From NCBI RefSeq assembly GCF_000242595.2, contig NC_017098.1, positions 682,001 through 746,000 on the forward strand: a DNA stretch of 64,000 nucleotides, given 5' to 3'. Below the pieces are notes generated by a model. That model saw only the letters and a program-made list of their open reading frames with translations, was not told the DNA's origin and did not search any database. Shown in pieces: positions 1 through 9,397 of this stretch. Numbering within the stretch: position 1 is the first letter of the stretch; each line of letters begins with the position of its first letter. This stretch comes from Spirochaeta africana DSM 8902. GTDB taxonomy: Bacteria; Spirochaetota; Spirochaetia; DSM-27196; DSM-8902. Both the position numbers and the translations under genes were made by a program.

Positions 1-2
1 GT

Positions 3-1223
3 CGACCGGCGATGAGGTCGGCTGTCAGAGAGCGCGTATCCTGGTATACCGGGAGAATACTGTCGGCGGAGTTCCAGCCCGACAGTGAAAGCCTGGCTGC
101 GCCCCTGGCAAGTGCGGTTTCGTCGCCGCTTTTTGCCGAGCTGCTGCAGCGGGGTACAGCAACCCTGGTGGAGCGCCTGTCTGGCATACAGATCGCAGAC
201 CTGTCGGGGGTGTTTCGCGGCAGTCCGAACAGCAAGACCAGGCGCCGCTGTGTTACTGCGCTGCGGCATGCCGCCAGAAGCGGCAGTCGTCATCTGCGTG
301 CTTTGGAACAGCCTGCAGCTGCATACCTGCCGGATACCCTGGTACAGGATCTGGCCTTGTTTGCGGATCGTCATTACAACGAGCTGTGGCAGCGCGTGCT
401 GCGGTGGCTGCGGACACCTCATATGCAGCAGGAACTGTCCAGCAGGGGGCGTGTGCTGCTAAAGCGGATCCTGCAACGGCTCAAGTTCTTGCAGCGGTTT
501 GTGGTAACTGCCGGACAGTATGACCGTAATCTCGATGAACAAATGCCGTATATCGTACGCGACCTGGTTCAGCAGCTGGAACAGACTGTGTTCAAGCCGG
601 AGACCCGCAGGCTGATTCTGGATGAGCTGCAGGTGCTGGTTCGGGAGCTGCTGGACTGCCGACCTGGTGAACTCGAACAGCGGCTGGATATCGACCTGGA
701 ACAGTTGGCAGACAGGCTGGTGGTACAGCTGTGCAGTCAGTCCGGGGTTCCGGCTGTAACGGCAGGTGACATACTGGCGGCAACCGGTCTGGGCACGCCG
801 CAGCAGGCAGCTGGACAGGCGGTACAGCGTCTGCTGCACTGGCTGGGAGTGCGGCCGACCGGGGATGCAGTTGAGGTGCGCCGCCGTGTCGAGCAGCGTA
901 TGCAGCAGCTTATGACCGACCTGCTGCCGGGCAGGATCAGGATTGCCGGATTCATAGCCTTGACCGACAGTCAGAAAAACCGGCTGGATGATTTTCTGTG
1001 TGACCGTTTCTTCCGCCTCGCGGAGGCAAAGCTGCCGCAGGTGGTCCAGGCGGTAGACTTTACCGGGTTGGTACGGGACAAGGTCAACGGACTGGATGTG
1101 CGGCAGGTCGAGCAGCTGCTGCTGCTGGTAATGCAGCGCCACCTCAAGTTCATAAATCTGTTCGGGGCACTGCTGGGTGCAGTTATCGGCAGCGGGCAGG
1201 TTGTACTGACGCTGCTGCTCTGA
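3..1223 (+). CDS. DUF445-like membrane protein (5' partial)
   Basis: About 400 residues are visible and the frame stays open to the left window edge, so the true start probably lies outside; an ATG at 12 is the first start inside. The C-terminus is the most telling part: a stretch reading VDFTGLVRDKVNGLDVRQ, then a hydrophobic tail with GALLGAVIGSGQ, which matches the usual end of the DUF445/YheB family. That family normally begins with a membrane segment and a GYxTNWxAxxMLFRP-like motif, which is missing here and fits truncation. The middle is helix-rich, with many Gln, Leu and Arg. Function in the family is unknown; members are thought to sit in the inner membrane. It converges with the minus-strand gene at 1246. 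Confidence 0.7.
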   Translation, partial: RPAMRSAVRERVSWYTGRILSAEFQPDSESLAAPLASAVSSPLFAELLQRGTATLVERLSGIQIADLSGVFRGSPNSKTRRRCVTALRHAARSGSRHLRALEQPAAAYLPDTLVQDLALFADRHYNELWQRVLRWLRTPHMQQELSSRGRVLLKRILQRLKFLQRFVVTAGQYDRNLDEQMPYIVRDLVQQLEQTVFKPETRRLILDELQVLVRELLDCRPGELEQRLDIDLEQLADRLVVQLCSQSGVPAVTAGDILAATGLGTPQQAAGQAVQRLLHWLGVRPTGDAVEVRRRVEQRMQQLMTDLLPGRIRIAGFIALTDSQKNRLDDFLCDRFFRLAEAKLPQVVQAVDFTGLVRDKVNGLDVRQVEQLLLLVMQRHLKFINLFGALLGAVIGSGQVVLTLLL

Positions 1224-1245
1224 GCAGCAACGCCTGCGGCAATTA

Positions 1246-2094
1246 CTACTGCGGGGGGAAGCTCAGCTCCGGGATACTCTCGGCAGCTGCTTCCGAGAAC
1301 CAGCTGCTCAATGCCTGGAGACGGTTGGAGATACTGTTGCGTATTCGCGACTGGATGCCGAATGTCATGACCGGCTCGGCGTGGATATATCCATATACCA
1401 GCAGCCCTTCGGGAAGCGGATGCAGCAGCAGGCTGATGCGCATGTCGTCATCCCGTATCGCCGGGAAAATACCATAGCGCACCGTTGCATGATTTCGCAT
1501 GTCCACCCGGATACTGTGCTGATTGTAGTGGTAGGCGATGCGGTAGATATTCTCTCCAAAGGTCGAGTCGTGCTGCAGCAGATAGTACTCGGCGGTTGCA
1601 GGTATGGTATCCGTAACCGATACTGCTGCCGTCTGGCGTGAACGGGGCGAACGGACAAACCGCGACTCGGTGAACAGGGTGCGCATCCGTTCACGGCTGG
1701 CAGAGTAGTACTCGATACCGGCCATTGTTTCCACTGCCAGCATCAGGCGATACAGATGGAGGTGGAAATCGTGGTCGGTGTACAGGTAATCGGCGTCGGG
1801 ATCGGCAGGGATAAACTGCAGGGTCTCCGCAAGCAGGCCCGAATCCGGGAGCTGATCTGCCTGCTGCATAGCAGCGACCGGCGGCATCAGTCTGGCACCG
1901 GTGCCGCTGTCGTCATACCGGAACAGGGTGTGATCCTGCAGCAGCTGCTGCTGTTGGGTGGTGCTCAGGTAATCCAGCAGGGACGGCAGGCGGGGCTGGG
2001 CAGCCGCCGGTTGCGGAGAAAATATCGCTGGCAGTATGGCCAGCAGCATTACCGGGATAGCCGGTGATTTCGTTGTCATTGTGTAGAGGCGCAT
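1246..2094 (-). CDS. secreted hypothetical protein
   Basis: A 282-residue protein with an N-terminal export signal: a short Lys-containing start, a hydrophobic stretch (IPVMLLAILPAIFSPQ) and an Ala-rich cleavage region ending near AAAQP. The mature part has a DYLYTDHDFHLHLYRLML segment followed by a beta-rich region. I do not recognise a catalytic motif. It resembles conserved spirochaete exported proteins of unknown function, but that is an impression and not a match. A second start (residue 6, MTTK) is possible; neither start has a clear Shine-Dalgarno. It is divergent from murG, with only about 45 bp between the two starts. Confidence 0.65.
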   Translation of the reverse strand: MRLYTMTTKSPAIPVMLLAILPAIFSPQPAAAQPRLPSLLDYLSTTQQQQLLQDHTLFRYDDSGTGARLMPPVAAMQQADQLPDSGLLAETLQFIPADPDADYLYTDHDFHLHLYRLMLAVETMAGIEYYSASRERMRTLFTESRFVRSPRSRQTAAVSVTDTIPATAEYYLLQHDSTFGENIYRIAYHYNQHSIRVDMRNHATVRYGIFPAIRDDDMRISLLLHPLPEGLLVYGYIHAEPVMTFGIQSRIRNSISNRLQALSSWFSEAAAESIPELSFPPQ

Positions 2095-2140
2095 GATACA
2101 GTAAACATCTCACAAGGGATAAAGGTTATCAAGGTAGGCT

Positions 2141-3250
2141 ATGAATAAACGCATTGTGTTTACTGGCGGAGGTACCGGCGGCCATGTCTTTCCCGGTCTG
2201 GCGGTTGCAGAGCGATTGCAGGAGCTGGGGGGCTATGATCTGTACTGGATGGGCTCCCGTAAGGGAATCGAGTATGCCATCGTACAGCGGTGGGGACTGC
2301 CTTTTATCGGCATCCCTGCGGGCAAACTGCGAAGATATTTTTCCCTGCAGAACGCCGTGGACTTTTTCAAGGTCGGTGCCGCCATGGTGGCGTCAATCGT
2401 ACTGCTGCTGCGCTATCGGCCAGATCTGGTGTTCTCCAAGGGCGGTTATGTCACCGTTCCGCCGGTGTTTGCCGCGCGCCTGCTGCGTATTCCGGTTGTG
2501 ACCCATGACTCGGATATTGATCCGGGCCTGGCAACCCGGTTGAATGCTCGCGTTGCCGACAGAATCTGTGTGCCCTACGAGCAAAGCCGGGGCTGGTTTC
2601 CTGCTGCTGCCGCTGCACGCCTTCGAGTGACCGGGAATCCGGTGCGAGCTGAAATCCTGCAGGGTGATCGGCAGCGCTTTTTACAGATGCATAATCTGGA
2701 TACCAACACCCGGGTGGTGTTCGTGCAGGGCGGCAGCCAGGGCGCGGAGGAGATCAATACATTGTTGACGGATATTCTGCCGCAGCTGCTTCCGCATGCC
2801 GTTGTTGTTCACCAGACCGGCGAAAGCGGGATAGAGACCGCCCGGTCCTGGCTGCAGGAGCATCCTGACTGGAATAACCGCTATCTTCCCCGGGAGTTCT
2901 TTACCAATGAGTATGCAGATGTCCTGGCCGCCGCTGACCTCTCGGTCAGTCGGGCAGGAGCGGGATCGCTGTGGGAACTGGCAGCTACCGGTACCCCTGG
3001 CATTATTCTGCCGCTTACGGCAGGTAGTCGCGGTGACCAGGTGCGCAATGCCGAGCTGTTTGCTGATTCGGGTATGATTACGCTGCTGAATCGGGAAACC
3101 CGTACTTCCCGGGGGATGCTGGCGGCAGTGCTTGAGCTGCTTCAAAATGGTGAGCGCCTGCGAGGGATGCAGGAGGCTGCCGCGCGGTTCGAGGCGGGCC
3201 AGGGAGTGACCAAGCTTATCGCCGTATGTGAGGAAGTGCTATGCAGCTGA
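2141..3250 (+). CDS. murG: MurG, lipid II synthase (GlcNAc transferase)
   Basis: This membrane-associated glycosyltransferase adds GlcNAc from UDP-GlcNAc to lipid I to make lipid II, the last cytoplasmic step of peptidoglycan precursor synthesis. The 369 residues are the usual length. The N-terminal glycine-rich loop TGGGTGGHVFPGLAVAE (residues 8-24) is diagnostic, and the C-terminal domain holds the GGSQGAEEIN loop and the AGAGSLWELAATGTPGIILP nucleotide-sugar region. An AAGGT sequence precedes the ATG. The stop overlaps the start of the CvpA-like gene by 10 nt, so the two are co-translated; holB follows. It is divergent from the secreted protein at 1246. Confidence 0.97.
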   Translation: MNKRIVFTGGGTGGHVFPGLAVAERLQELGGYDLYWMGSRKGIEYAIVQRWGLPFIGIPAGKLRRYFSLQNAVDFFKVGAAMVASIVLLLRYRPDLVFSKGGYVTVPPVFAARLLRIPVVTHDSDIDPGLATRLNARVADRICVPYEQSRGWFPAAAAARLRVTGNPVRAEILQGDRQRFLQMHNLDTNTRVVFVQGGSQGAEEINTLLTDILPQLLPHAVVVHQTGESGIETARSWLQEHPDWNNRYLPREFFTNEYADVLAAADLSVSRAGAGSLWELAATGTPGIILPLTAGSRGDQVRNAELFADSGMITLLNRETRTSRGMLAAVLELLQNGERLRGMQEAAARFEAGQGVTKLIAVCEEVLCS

Positions 3251-3714
3251 ATCCGATAGATGTGGTTTTCACCTTGATCCTGGTTATTCTGGTGCTGCGG
3301 GCCGGATTTCGCGGGTTTGTGCGGGAGTTCATGGCGGTTGCCGCAATCGTGCTCGGGGTAGCAGCTGCTGCCCTGTTCGCCGGGTTGGTGTCTATCTGGC
3401 TGGATCAGATCCTGGGACCCAGTATGTGGAACCATGTAATAGCCTTCCTGGGCCTGTTCCTGCTGGTGTATCTGGTAATCAAGCTGACCGAGGGGCTGTT
3501 GAACACCCTGGTCGAGCGAATCCACCTGGATGCCCTCGACCATGCTCTGGGCCTGTTTTTCGGGTGTGTAGAAGGACTGCTGGTTATATTTATGCTGATT
3601 ATGATCATGCAGGTCCAGCCGTTTATCCGGCTGGATGCCGTGTTACGGAACAGCCTGTATGCCGAACTGCTGATGCCGCTGGCGCCCTATGCCGGCAGTA
3701 TCATGAGTTCCTGA
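3241..3714 (+). CDS. CvpA family membrane protein
   Basis: A 157-residue integral membrane protein with about four hydrophobic segments. The opening IDVVFTLILVILVLRAGFRG, with the turn GFVREFMAVAAIVLG, is the typical CvpA-family start (the family is named after an E. coli protein needed for colicin V production; its biochemical role is still poorly known). It starts inside the end of murG (ATG shared with the last codons) and ends 12 nt before holB, so the three form one transcription unit. Family assignment rests on topology and the RxGFxxG signature; no active-site residues are expected. Confidence 0.8.
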   Translation: MQLNPIDVVFTLILVILVLRAGFRGFVREFMAVAAIVLGVAAAALFAGLVSIWLDQILGPSMWNHVIAFLGLFLLVYLVIKLTEGLLNTLVERIHLDALDHALGLFFGCVEGLLVIFMLIMIMQVQPFIRLDAVLRNSLYAELLMPLAPYAGSIMSS

Positions 3715-3726
3715 CTGGAGAGCCGG

Positions 3727-4980
3727 ATGTTCGAGAACAGTATTGGAAATGCCGCAACTACCGCGCATCTGCAGTCCCTGCTGCAGCAGCATGCTCTGCC
3801 TCAGGCAGTACTCCTGTCCGGGGAGCGCTATTCCGGCAAGCTGACGCTGGCGCTGGAAACCGCCCGGGCGTTGATGTGCAGCAACCCCGCTGCCCCCTGG
3901 GGCTGCACCTGTCAGTCCTGCGAGCAGCATCGCCGTCTGAGTCACCCGCAGCTGCTGCTGATGGGCAATCGAAGCTTTACCGAGGAGTTGTCGGCCGCCC
4001 ATGCCGCGCTGCAGCGTGAGCCGGGTGTTGGTACCCGCTATCTGTTTGGACGTGCGGTACAAAAGCTGATGAATCGTTTCAATCCGGTATTGTGGGAAGG
4101 CGAGGAGCGCCGGCTGTCAGCGGCAGCCTCGCATATTGAGGCCGTCCTGGAATTGGTGGAATCGATATTCCCCGCTACCCTGTCCGCCGCCAAACAGACA
4201 AAGACAGCAGACCCCGACAAACTGGTGCGTACAGCTGATACCATATACCAGAAGTCCCTGGCCGTCCTGGACAAGGTCCCCAAGGATTTGCTGACCGCCG
4301 ACGCTATCCGGCGGATGAATTTTTGGGTGCATATCTCTTTCCAGAACAGTGCCAAGGTGATTATCTTGGAACATGTAGAGAATCTGAATGACAGCCAGCG
4401 GAATCTGCTGCTGAAGATTCTGGAGGAGCCCCCGCAGGGGGTGTATTTCCTGCTGACCACCTCGAAGCGATCCGCGATTATGCCGACTATTCTGAGTCGG
4501 GTGCGGACGGTACAGCTGGAGAGGCGTTCTGCTGCCGATGAAAAGCTGGTGCTGTCCCGTGTGTTCCGGGTTGCTGAGAACGAGATCCCGGCAGATCGAC
4601 CGCTGCTTGAGTTCTTCCGCCGTACCACGTGCAAGAGCCCGGGGCAGATGAAGGCTGCGGCCACTCGCTGGGCACAGCATCTGATCGGGATAGACGCGCA
4701 GCCGCAGGGAATACCGGAAGAGGATCTACCGGGGATTGCGGATACCAGTGGTGCTGCCCAACGTGAGGCCGGGGTGATGCTGCTGCGGCTGATAGTAGAA
4801 TCGCTGCAGGAGCGTTTCCGGCAGGATGTTGACGGGGCGGATCTCTCTCCGGAGCAGATCATCCGCTTTCGTCAGGTGCTGAAGGACATTGACCAGGCGG
4901 TGCATGCTGTGCAGGAGCTGAACATGAACGCAGCCCAGGTCCTGGAGGGCTTGTGGTTCCGTCAGAACAGCTTTGTGTGA
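3727..4980 (+). CDS. holB: DNA polymerase III delta' subunit
   Basis: Clamp-loader subunit of the replicative polymerase; with tau/gamma and delta it loads the beta clamp onto DNA. Visible features are a degenerate P-loop (SGERYSGKLT, residues 31-40), as expected because delta' does not hydrolyse ATP, then a four-Cys zinc module at C51, C60, C62 and C65. The conserved AAA+ block is NLNDSQRNLLLKILEEPPQG, followed by LLTTSKRSAIMPTILSR with the sensor 1 and SRx region. At 417 residues it is longer than the E. coli protein (about 334) because of a helical insertion in the middle (roughly residues 100-190). It is third in the murG-cvpA-holB unit and is followed 17 nt later by the sensor kinase gene. 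Confidence 0.93.
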   Translation: MFENSIGNAATTAHLQSLLQQHALPQAVLLSGERYSGKLTLALETARALMCSNPAAPWGCTCQSCEQHRRLSHPQLLLMGNRSFTEELSAAHAALQREPGVGTRYLFGRAVQKLMNRFNPVLWEGEERRLSAAASHIEAVLELVESIFPATLSAAKQTKTADPDKLVRTADTIYQKSLAVLDKVPKDLLTADAIRRMNFWVHISFQNSAKVIILEHVENLNDSQRNLLLKILEEPPQGVYFLLTTSKRSAIMPTILSRVRTVQLERRSAADEKLVLSRVFRVAENEIPADRPLLEFFRRTTCKSPGQMKAAATRWAQHLIGIDAQPQGIPEEDLPGIADTSGAAQREAGVMLLRLIVESLQERFRQDVDGADLSPEQIIRFRQVLKDIDQAVHAVQELNMNAAQVLEGLWFRQNSFV

Positions 4981-4997
4981 GTGTGCCGGGAGGATAG

Positions 4998-6173
4998 ATG
5001 CGCAGGTTCGTACAACGAGCTCTCAAGATATTGCCCAAGCTGACCGCGGAGCAGATCCATGATCTTATCTGCACCCTTTCCCAGGAGAACGAGAAGCTTG
5101 AGGTTGTGCTGGACAGCATGAATGAAGGGGTTATTGTCGCCGACAGGGAAAACCGTATCCTGCTGGTAAACAAACCGGCAGAGCGTCTGCTGACCATGCC
5201 GCTGCCTGAACAGCTGCAGGAGCACCACGTCTGCGAGATCATTCGCGACCCGGTGCTGGCAGGATTTGTCCGGGATGTACTGGTCAATCAGGAGACGGTG
5301 CAGGATCGGGAGTTCTCGGTTGATGAGAGCGGGTCGGTGCGAACCCTGAGTTGTTCCATCGTTCCGCTGGTCCAGGATGGGCGTATCGAGGGAACCATAC
5401 TTTCAGCCGAGGACATAACCGACCGGAAGCTGCGCGAAGCTCGGCTGCGACGCTTTGAAAGCCTGGCATCCCTGACCACCCTGGCCGCCGGGGTGGCCCA
5501 TGAAATCAAGAATCCGCTTGGATCAATCGGCATTCATATGCAGCTGATAGAAAAATCACTGAAACAACAGTCGGTGGAGGATTCAGACGGTTTGCTCCAG
5601 TATGTAACCGTAGTAAACGAGGAGGTTGAACGGCTGAACAAGATTGTGGTCGATTTTCTGTTCGCGGTTCGCCCGATGGATATCCAGCCAATCGACAGCG
5701 ACCTTGGGCAGATAGTCCATGAGCTGCTGCAGTTTGTACAGTATGAGCTTGAACAGAATTATATCGAGCTTATCGAGGAAATTTCCGAGGATCTGCCGCT
5801 GCTGCAGCTGGATGAACGCTATATAAAGCAGGCAGTACTGAATATCGTCAAGAATGCAATTGCGGCGATGCCCGGGGGCGGGGAGCTGCGGGTTCGAATC
5901 CGTACCCAGGGAGATGATGTTGTGCTGTGTATCAGTGATACCGGGGTCGGCATGGACGAAGCAACCCAGAACCGGATTTTTGAGCCATATTTCACCACCA
6001 GGGATTTTGGCAGCGGGTTGGGATTGACCCTGGCCTACAAGATTGTTAAGGAGCATATGGCCGAGATTGCGGTACACTCCAGTCCTGGCGACGGCAGCAG
6101 CTTCAGTATCCAGTTTCCGGTGCCGCAGCGCAGTCCCAAGCTGCTCGCGTATAAAGGAGAGCCAGAGGAATGA
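4998..6173 (+). CDS. NtrB/AtoS-type PAS sensor histidine kinase
   Basis: A soluble (no membrane segment seen) two-component kinase of 391 residues. A PAS domain spans about residues 34-145 (LDSMNEGVIVADRENRILLV). The HisKA box LAAGVAHEIKNPLGSIG puts the phospho-acceptor at H168. The C-terminal HATPase has the N-box VLNIVKNAIAAMPGGG, G1 ISDTGVGM and G2 GSGLGLTLAYKIV. A good Shine-Dalgarno (GGGAGGA) precedes the ATG. The stop codon overlaps the start of the NtrC-type regulator by 4 nt (ATGA), so the two are a cognate pair. The signal is unknown; a cytoplasmic PAS ligand is likely. Confidence 0.93.
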   Translation: MRRFVQRALKILPKLTAEQIHDLICTLSQENEKLEVVLDSMNEGVIVADRENRILLVNKPAERLLTMPLPEQLQEHHVCEIIRDPVLAGFVRDVLVNQETVQDREFSVDESGSVRTLSCSIVPLVQDGRIEGTILSAEDITDRKLREARLRRFESLASLTTLAAGVAHEIKNPLGSIGIHMQLIEKSLKQQSVEDSDGLLQYVTVVNEEVERLNKIVVDFLFAVRPMDIQPIDSDLGQIVHELLQFVQYELEQNYIELIEEISEDLPLLQLDERYIKQAVLNIVKNAIAAMPGGGELRVRIRTQGDDVVLCISDTGVGMDEATQNRIFEPYFTTRDFGSGLGLTLAYKIVKEHMAEIAVHSSPGDGSSFSIQFPVPQRSPKLLAYKGEPEE

Positions 6174-7519
6174 AGTTCAACATTTTGATCGTAGACGACG
6201 AGCGCAACATTCGCGACGGGCTGGCTACTGCACTCAAGATGGATGGGTACGATACCGTTACCGCAGCTACCGGCCGCGAAGCGGTGGCTATTATCCAGAA
6301 GGATGTCGTTGACCTGGTGATCAGCGACCTGCGCATGCCGGAGATGTCCGGGCATGAGCTGCTGCAGCATGTGGTGCGGCAGTATCCCGGTATCCCGGTC
6401 ATTATCCTGACCGGCCACGGCACCATCGAAACAGCGGTACAGTCCATGCATGAAGGGGCCTACGATTTTGTGACCAAACCGGTCAATCTTGATCGTTTGT
6501 CGCTGCTGGTGCGGCGTGCCTTGAGCAACAGGGAGCTGGCCCTGCAGCATCGGGCGATGCAGGAGGAACTGGAAAAGCAGCGTGGTTTCAAGGACATTAT
6601 CGGAAAAAGCCCGCTGATGCGCCGGGTGTACGATGTAGTCCAGCAGGTTGCCCCGACCAGGGCCTCGGTGCTGGTAACCGGCGAGAGCGGGGTCGGCAAG
6701 GAGCTGATTGCCAATGCTATCCATGCCTCCTCTCCACGCAAGGACAAACCCCTGATCCGGGTGCACTGTGCAGCCCTGTCTGAATCGCTGCTGGAAAGCG
6801 AGCTGTTCGGGCATGAGAAGGGTGCCTTTACCGGTGCAGCCGGCCGCAAGCGCGGCCGCTTTGAACTGGCCAACGGCGGAACCATATTTCTGGATGAGAT
6901 TGGCGAGATCAACCCGGCGGTACAGATTAAAATACTGCGGGTACTGCAGGAAAAAACCTTTGAGCGCGTCGGTGGGGAAGAGACCCTGGAAGTCGATGTG
7001 CGGATCATTGCGGCCACCAATCGTGACCTGAAAAAGGAGATAGAGAACGGGACCTTCCGGGAGGATCTGTTCTACCGCCTGAATGTGGTGAACATCCATG
7101 TGCCGCCGCTGCGTGATCGCAAGGAGGATATCCCGCTGCTGGTCTCGGCCTTTATGCAGGATTTCTCCGAAGAAAACGGCAAGCGGGTGGAGGGGATCGA
7201 CCCCCGTGCCCGTGCGGCGCTGTACAGCTACCCGTGGCCTGGAAATATCCGTGAACTGCGCAACTCGATAGAGAGTGCGGTGGTAATGTCCAAGGATTCG
7301 GTAATCCAGCTTGAGGATCTTCCGCCCTCGATCACCGAGGCGGACGATGCCGATCTTATCCGGATTCCCCTGGGCAGCTCGATGGAGGATGCCGAGCGCC
7401 GCATCATTGAGTCAACCTTGCTGGCCAACAAGGGAAACAAGAGCAAGACCGCCGAGATCCTCGGGATTGGTCGCAAGACCCTGCACCGCAAGGTGCAGGA
7501 ATACCAGATAGAGGCCTGA
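6170..7519 (+). CDS. NtrC-family sigma-54 response regulator
   Basis: A 449-residue enhancer-binding protein in the classic three-domain order. The receiver domain (residues 1-120) has acidic pocket D9/D10, phospho-acceptor D53 (VISDLRMPEM) and a C-terminal TKP. The AAA+ central domain has Walker A GESGVGKE, the sigma-54 contact loop GAFTGA inside GHEKGAFTGAAG, Walker B FLDEIGEI and the arginine-finger region LFYRLNVVNIHVPPLRDRK. The Fis-type helix-turn-helix at the end reads KSKTAEILGIGRKTLHRKV. It should activate sigma-54 promoters after phosphorylation by the kinase encoded just upstream. One near-consensus sigma-54 promoter lies in this window, at 14581, ahead of a sigma-70 gene; that it is a target is only a hypothesis. 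Confidence 0.96.
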   Translation: MKFNILIVDDERNIRDGLATALKMDGYDTVTAATGREAVAIIQKDVVDLVISDLRMPEMSGHELLQHVVRQYPGIPVIILTGHGTIETAVQSMHEGAYDFVTKPVNLDRLSLLVRRALSNRELALQHRAMQEELEKQRGFKDIIGKSPLMRRVYDVVQQVAPTRASVLVTGESGVGKELIANAIHASSPRKDKPLIRVHCAALSESLLESELFGHEKGAFTGAAGRKRGRFELANGGTIFLDEIGEINPAVQIKILRVLQEKTFERVGGEETLEVDVRIIAATNRDLKKEIENGTFREDLFYRLNVVNIHVPPLRDRKEDIPLLVSAFMQDFSEENGKRVEGIDPRARAALYSYPWPGNIRELRNSIESAVVMSKDSVIQLEDLPPSITEADDADLIRIPLGSSMEDAERRIIESTLLANKGNKSKTAEILGIGRKTLHRKVQEYQIEA

Positions 7520-7554
7520 CCGGCCGCTTGCTCCTGATCGGCCCTTGCTGACGG

Positions 7555-8028
7555 TCATTCGGTGTGACCGCGACGCTTCTCGAATTCCTTGATCCGGGTG
7601 TGGGCCGCGGTCAGCCGTGCAGTAACTTGAGTGGCTATCTGCATGCGGTCAGTATCGTGCCCCCAGCGATCGGGATGATACTGGCGCAGCAGCTTCTTGT
7701 AGCTGCGGCGAACCGTGTCCGGATCCGCCAGGAACGGCACCTCCAGTGTCTGGTAATCCTTTTTCAGTTCTACCATATGGCTGTGCAGCTCGCTGGTCTG
7801 CCGGTGCCGGGAAGAGTGCTGACCGCTGCTGCGGCCCTGGCTGCGAGAGTTCTGACTGTGAGCGTCATGGCTGCGCGAGCCGGAGGTCTCGCCGGTCTGC
7901 AGGAAGTCTTCCAGCTCGTTCCAGGCGGCCTGCATATCGGGATCATGATGTCCGTCGGTAGAAAAGACATCATCGTTATTGAAGATGCTCCGCATGAAAT
8001 CGCTCATCCGGTCAAAGATATCAGCCAT
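7555..8028 (-). CDS. J-domain protein (C-terminal DnaJ domain)
   Basis: The start MADIFDRM at 8028 is preferred because it overlaps the lysC stop by 8 nt (ATGGCTGA); a longer reading from 8067 would lie inside lysC without a signal. That gives 157 residues. The N-terminal half is acidic, then Ser/His/Gln-rich and probably disordered. The J domain is at the C-terminus: YQTLEVPFLADPDTVRRSYK, then LLRQYHPDRWG with the HPD tripeptide that stimulates Hsp70 ATPase. It has no Gly/Phe, zinc-finger or substrate-binding domains, so it is a specialised co-chaperone and not the housekeeping DnaJ. It is third in the asd-lysC-dnaJ unit and converges with the NtrC-type gene. Confidence 0.88.
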   Translation of the reverse strand: MADIFDRMSDFMRSIFNNDDVFSTDGHHDPDMQAAWNELEDFLQTGETSGSRSHDAHSQNSRSQGRSSGQHSSRHRQTSELHSHMVELKKDYQTLEVPFLADPDTVRRSYKKLLRQYHPDRWGHDTDRMQIATQVTARLTAAHTRIKEFEKRRGHTE

Positions 8029-9394
8029 GGTCCTGCTCCGGGAAGAATGCCTGGTGCAGCCGGACAACCGCTGTTTCCCGATATTCTTCGGGAACCACCA
8101 GTGAAAGGTTGATGTCCGATGAGCCCAGGCTGATCAGACGTACCGGGATGTCCTGCATAACGGTAAAAACCCGGGCAATGAACACCGCATCCTTCCAGAG
8201 ATCGTGTCCCACCAGGCAGATAATCGCCATAGAGCGTTCAACCGTAACTTCGCCCAGTTCTTTCAGTTCCTCGAGAGCTGACGGGAAGCTGTCCTCGGCT
8301 ACCCCCGGATCCAGGGTTACCGATACCGAAACCTCGGATGTTGCTACCAGGTCGACCGCCACCCGATTCCGGGCAAATATGCCGAACAGCTGCTGCATAA
8401 AGCCATAGGCATGCAGCATACGGGAGGATTGTGTGGTAACCACCGTGATCTCTTTCTTGGCGGCAATGGCTCGCAGCCCGCGACGGTGTCGCTCGTTGGA
8501 GATTACGGTGCCGGGATTATGCGGGTTGTGGGTGTTGCGTACATAGATCGGGATTCCCACGCCAATTGCGGGCTGTACCGTGGAGGGGTGAACCACCTTG
8601 GCGCCAAAATAGGCAAGCTCTGCTGCCTCGGCATAGCTCATGGCTGGCACCCGGCGAGCCGAGGAGACAATGCGGGGATCCGTGGTCATTATCCCGTCGA
8701 CATCGGTCCAGATCTCCAGTGCCTCGGCACCAAGCGCCGCGGCAATAATCGCCGCCGAGTAGTCCGAGCCGCCGCGGCCAAGGGTTGTGGTAACCCTGCG
8801 CTCATTGGCAGCGATGAACCCCTGCGTGATGTACAGATAATCCATGCGGGGCTGGATGCGCGCCTGGATACGCTGATTGGATGCCGGAAAATCGACGCTG
8901 GCCTCGCCAAAATTGTCATCGGTACACAGTAATTCACGGGCATCGATCCATTCCGATGGAATCTCCAGGCTTGCTGCGGCTGCCGCAATAATGGTGGTCG
9001 ACAGCAGTTCGCCGCAGCTTACGATAGCATCCCGGGTGCGTGCGCTGCATTCCCGCAGCAGCAGTATCCCCTCCAGCAGGGAACGGATCTGGCTGATCAA
9101 GGACTCGATATGTTGCTGCAGCTCCGGCAGCTGCGGGGAATCATGACCCAGCAGCCCGGCAGCCTCGTCCAGGTGACGCTCCCGCAGAGCGGCAATCTCT
9201 GCTGTGGCGGCGTCACGCTGCTGTGCTCTGCCCAGATCGGCAATATGCAGCAGACTGTTGGTGGTTCCTGCCAGAGCACTTGATACCAGAACAGCGCCGC
9301 CCGGTGACCGGGCGGCTGATACGGCGATATCGAGCACGGTACGGATGCGCGGGGCATCCTGTACGCTGGTACCGCCGAACTTGATTACGCGCAT
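8021..9394 (-). CDS. lysC: aspartate kinase
   Basis: Phosphorylates aspartate, the first step towards lysine, diaminopimelate, threonine and methionine. The N-terminal kinase signature KFGGTSV (residues 5-11) carries the catalytic lysine. Further blocks are the aspartate-binding region FIAANERRVTTTLGRGGSD and TDVDGIMTTDPRIV. The C-terminal 150 residues look like a tandem ACT regulatory region (VVTTQSSRMLHAYGFMQQLF and AIICLVGHDLWKDAVF). At 457 residues it is monofunctional, with no homoserine dehydrogenase part. It starts 3 nt after the asd stop and overlaps the J-domain gene by 8 nt. Feedback regulation by lysine or threonine is expected from the ACT domains but cannot be specified. Confidence 0.96.
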   Translation of the reverse strand: MRVIKFGGTSVQDAPRIRTVLDIAVSAARSPGGAVLVSSALAGTTNSLLHIADLGRAQQRDAATAEIAALRERHLDEAAGLLGHDSPQLPELQQHIESLISQIRSLLEGILLLRECSARTRDAIVSCGELLSTTIIAAAAASLEIPSEWIDARELLCTDDNFGEASVDFPASNQRIQARIQPRMDYLYITQGFIAANERRVTTTLGRGGSDYSAAIIAAALGAEALEIWTDVDGIMTTDPRIVSSARRVPAMSYAEAAELAYFGAKVVHPSTVQPAIGVGIPIYVRNTHNPHNPGTVISNERHRRGLRAIAAKKEITVVTTQSSRMLHAYGFMQQLFGIFARNRVAVDLVATSEVSVSVTLDPGVAEDSFPSALEELKELGEVTVERSMAIICLVGHDLWKDAVFIARVFTVMQDIPVRLISLGSSDINLSLVVPEEYRETAVVRLHQAFFPEQDHG

Positions 9395-9397
9395 CGG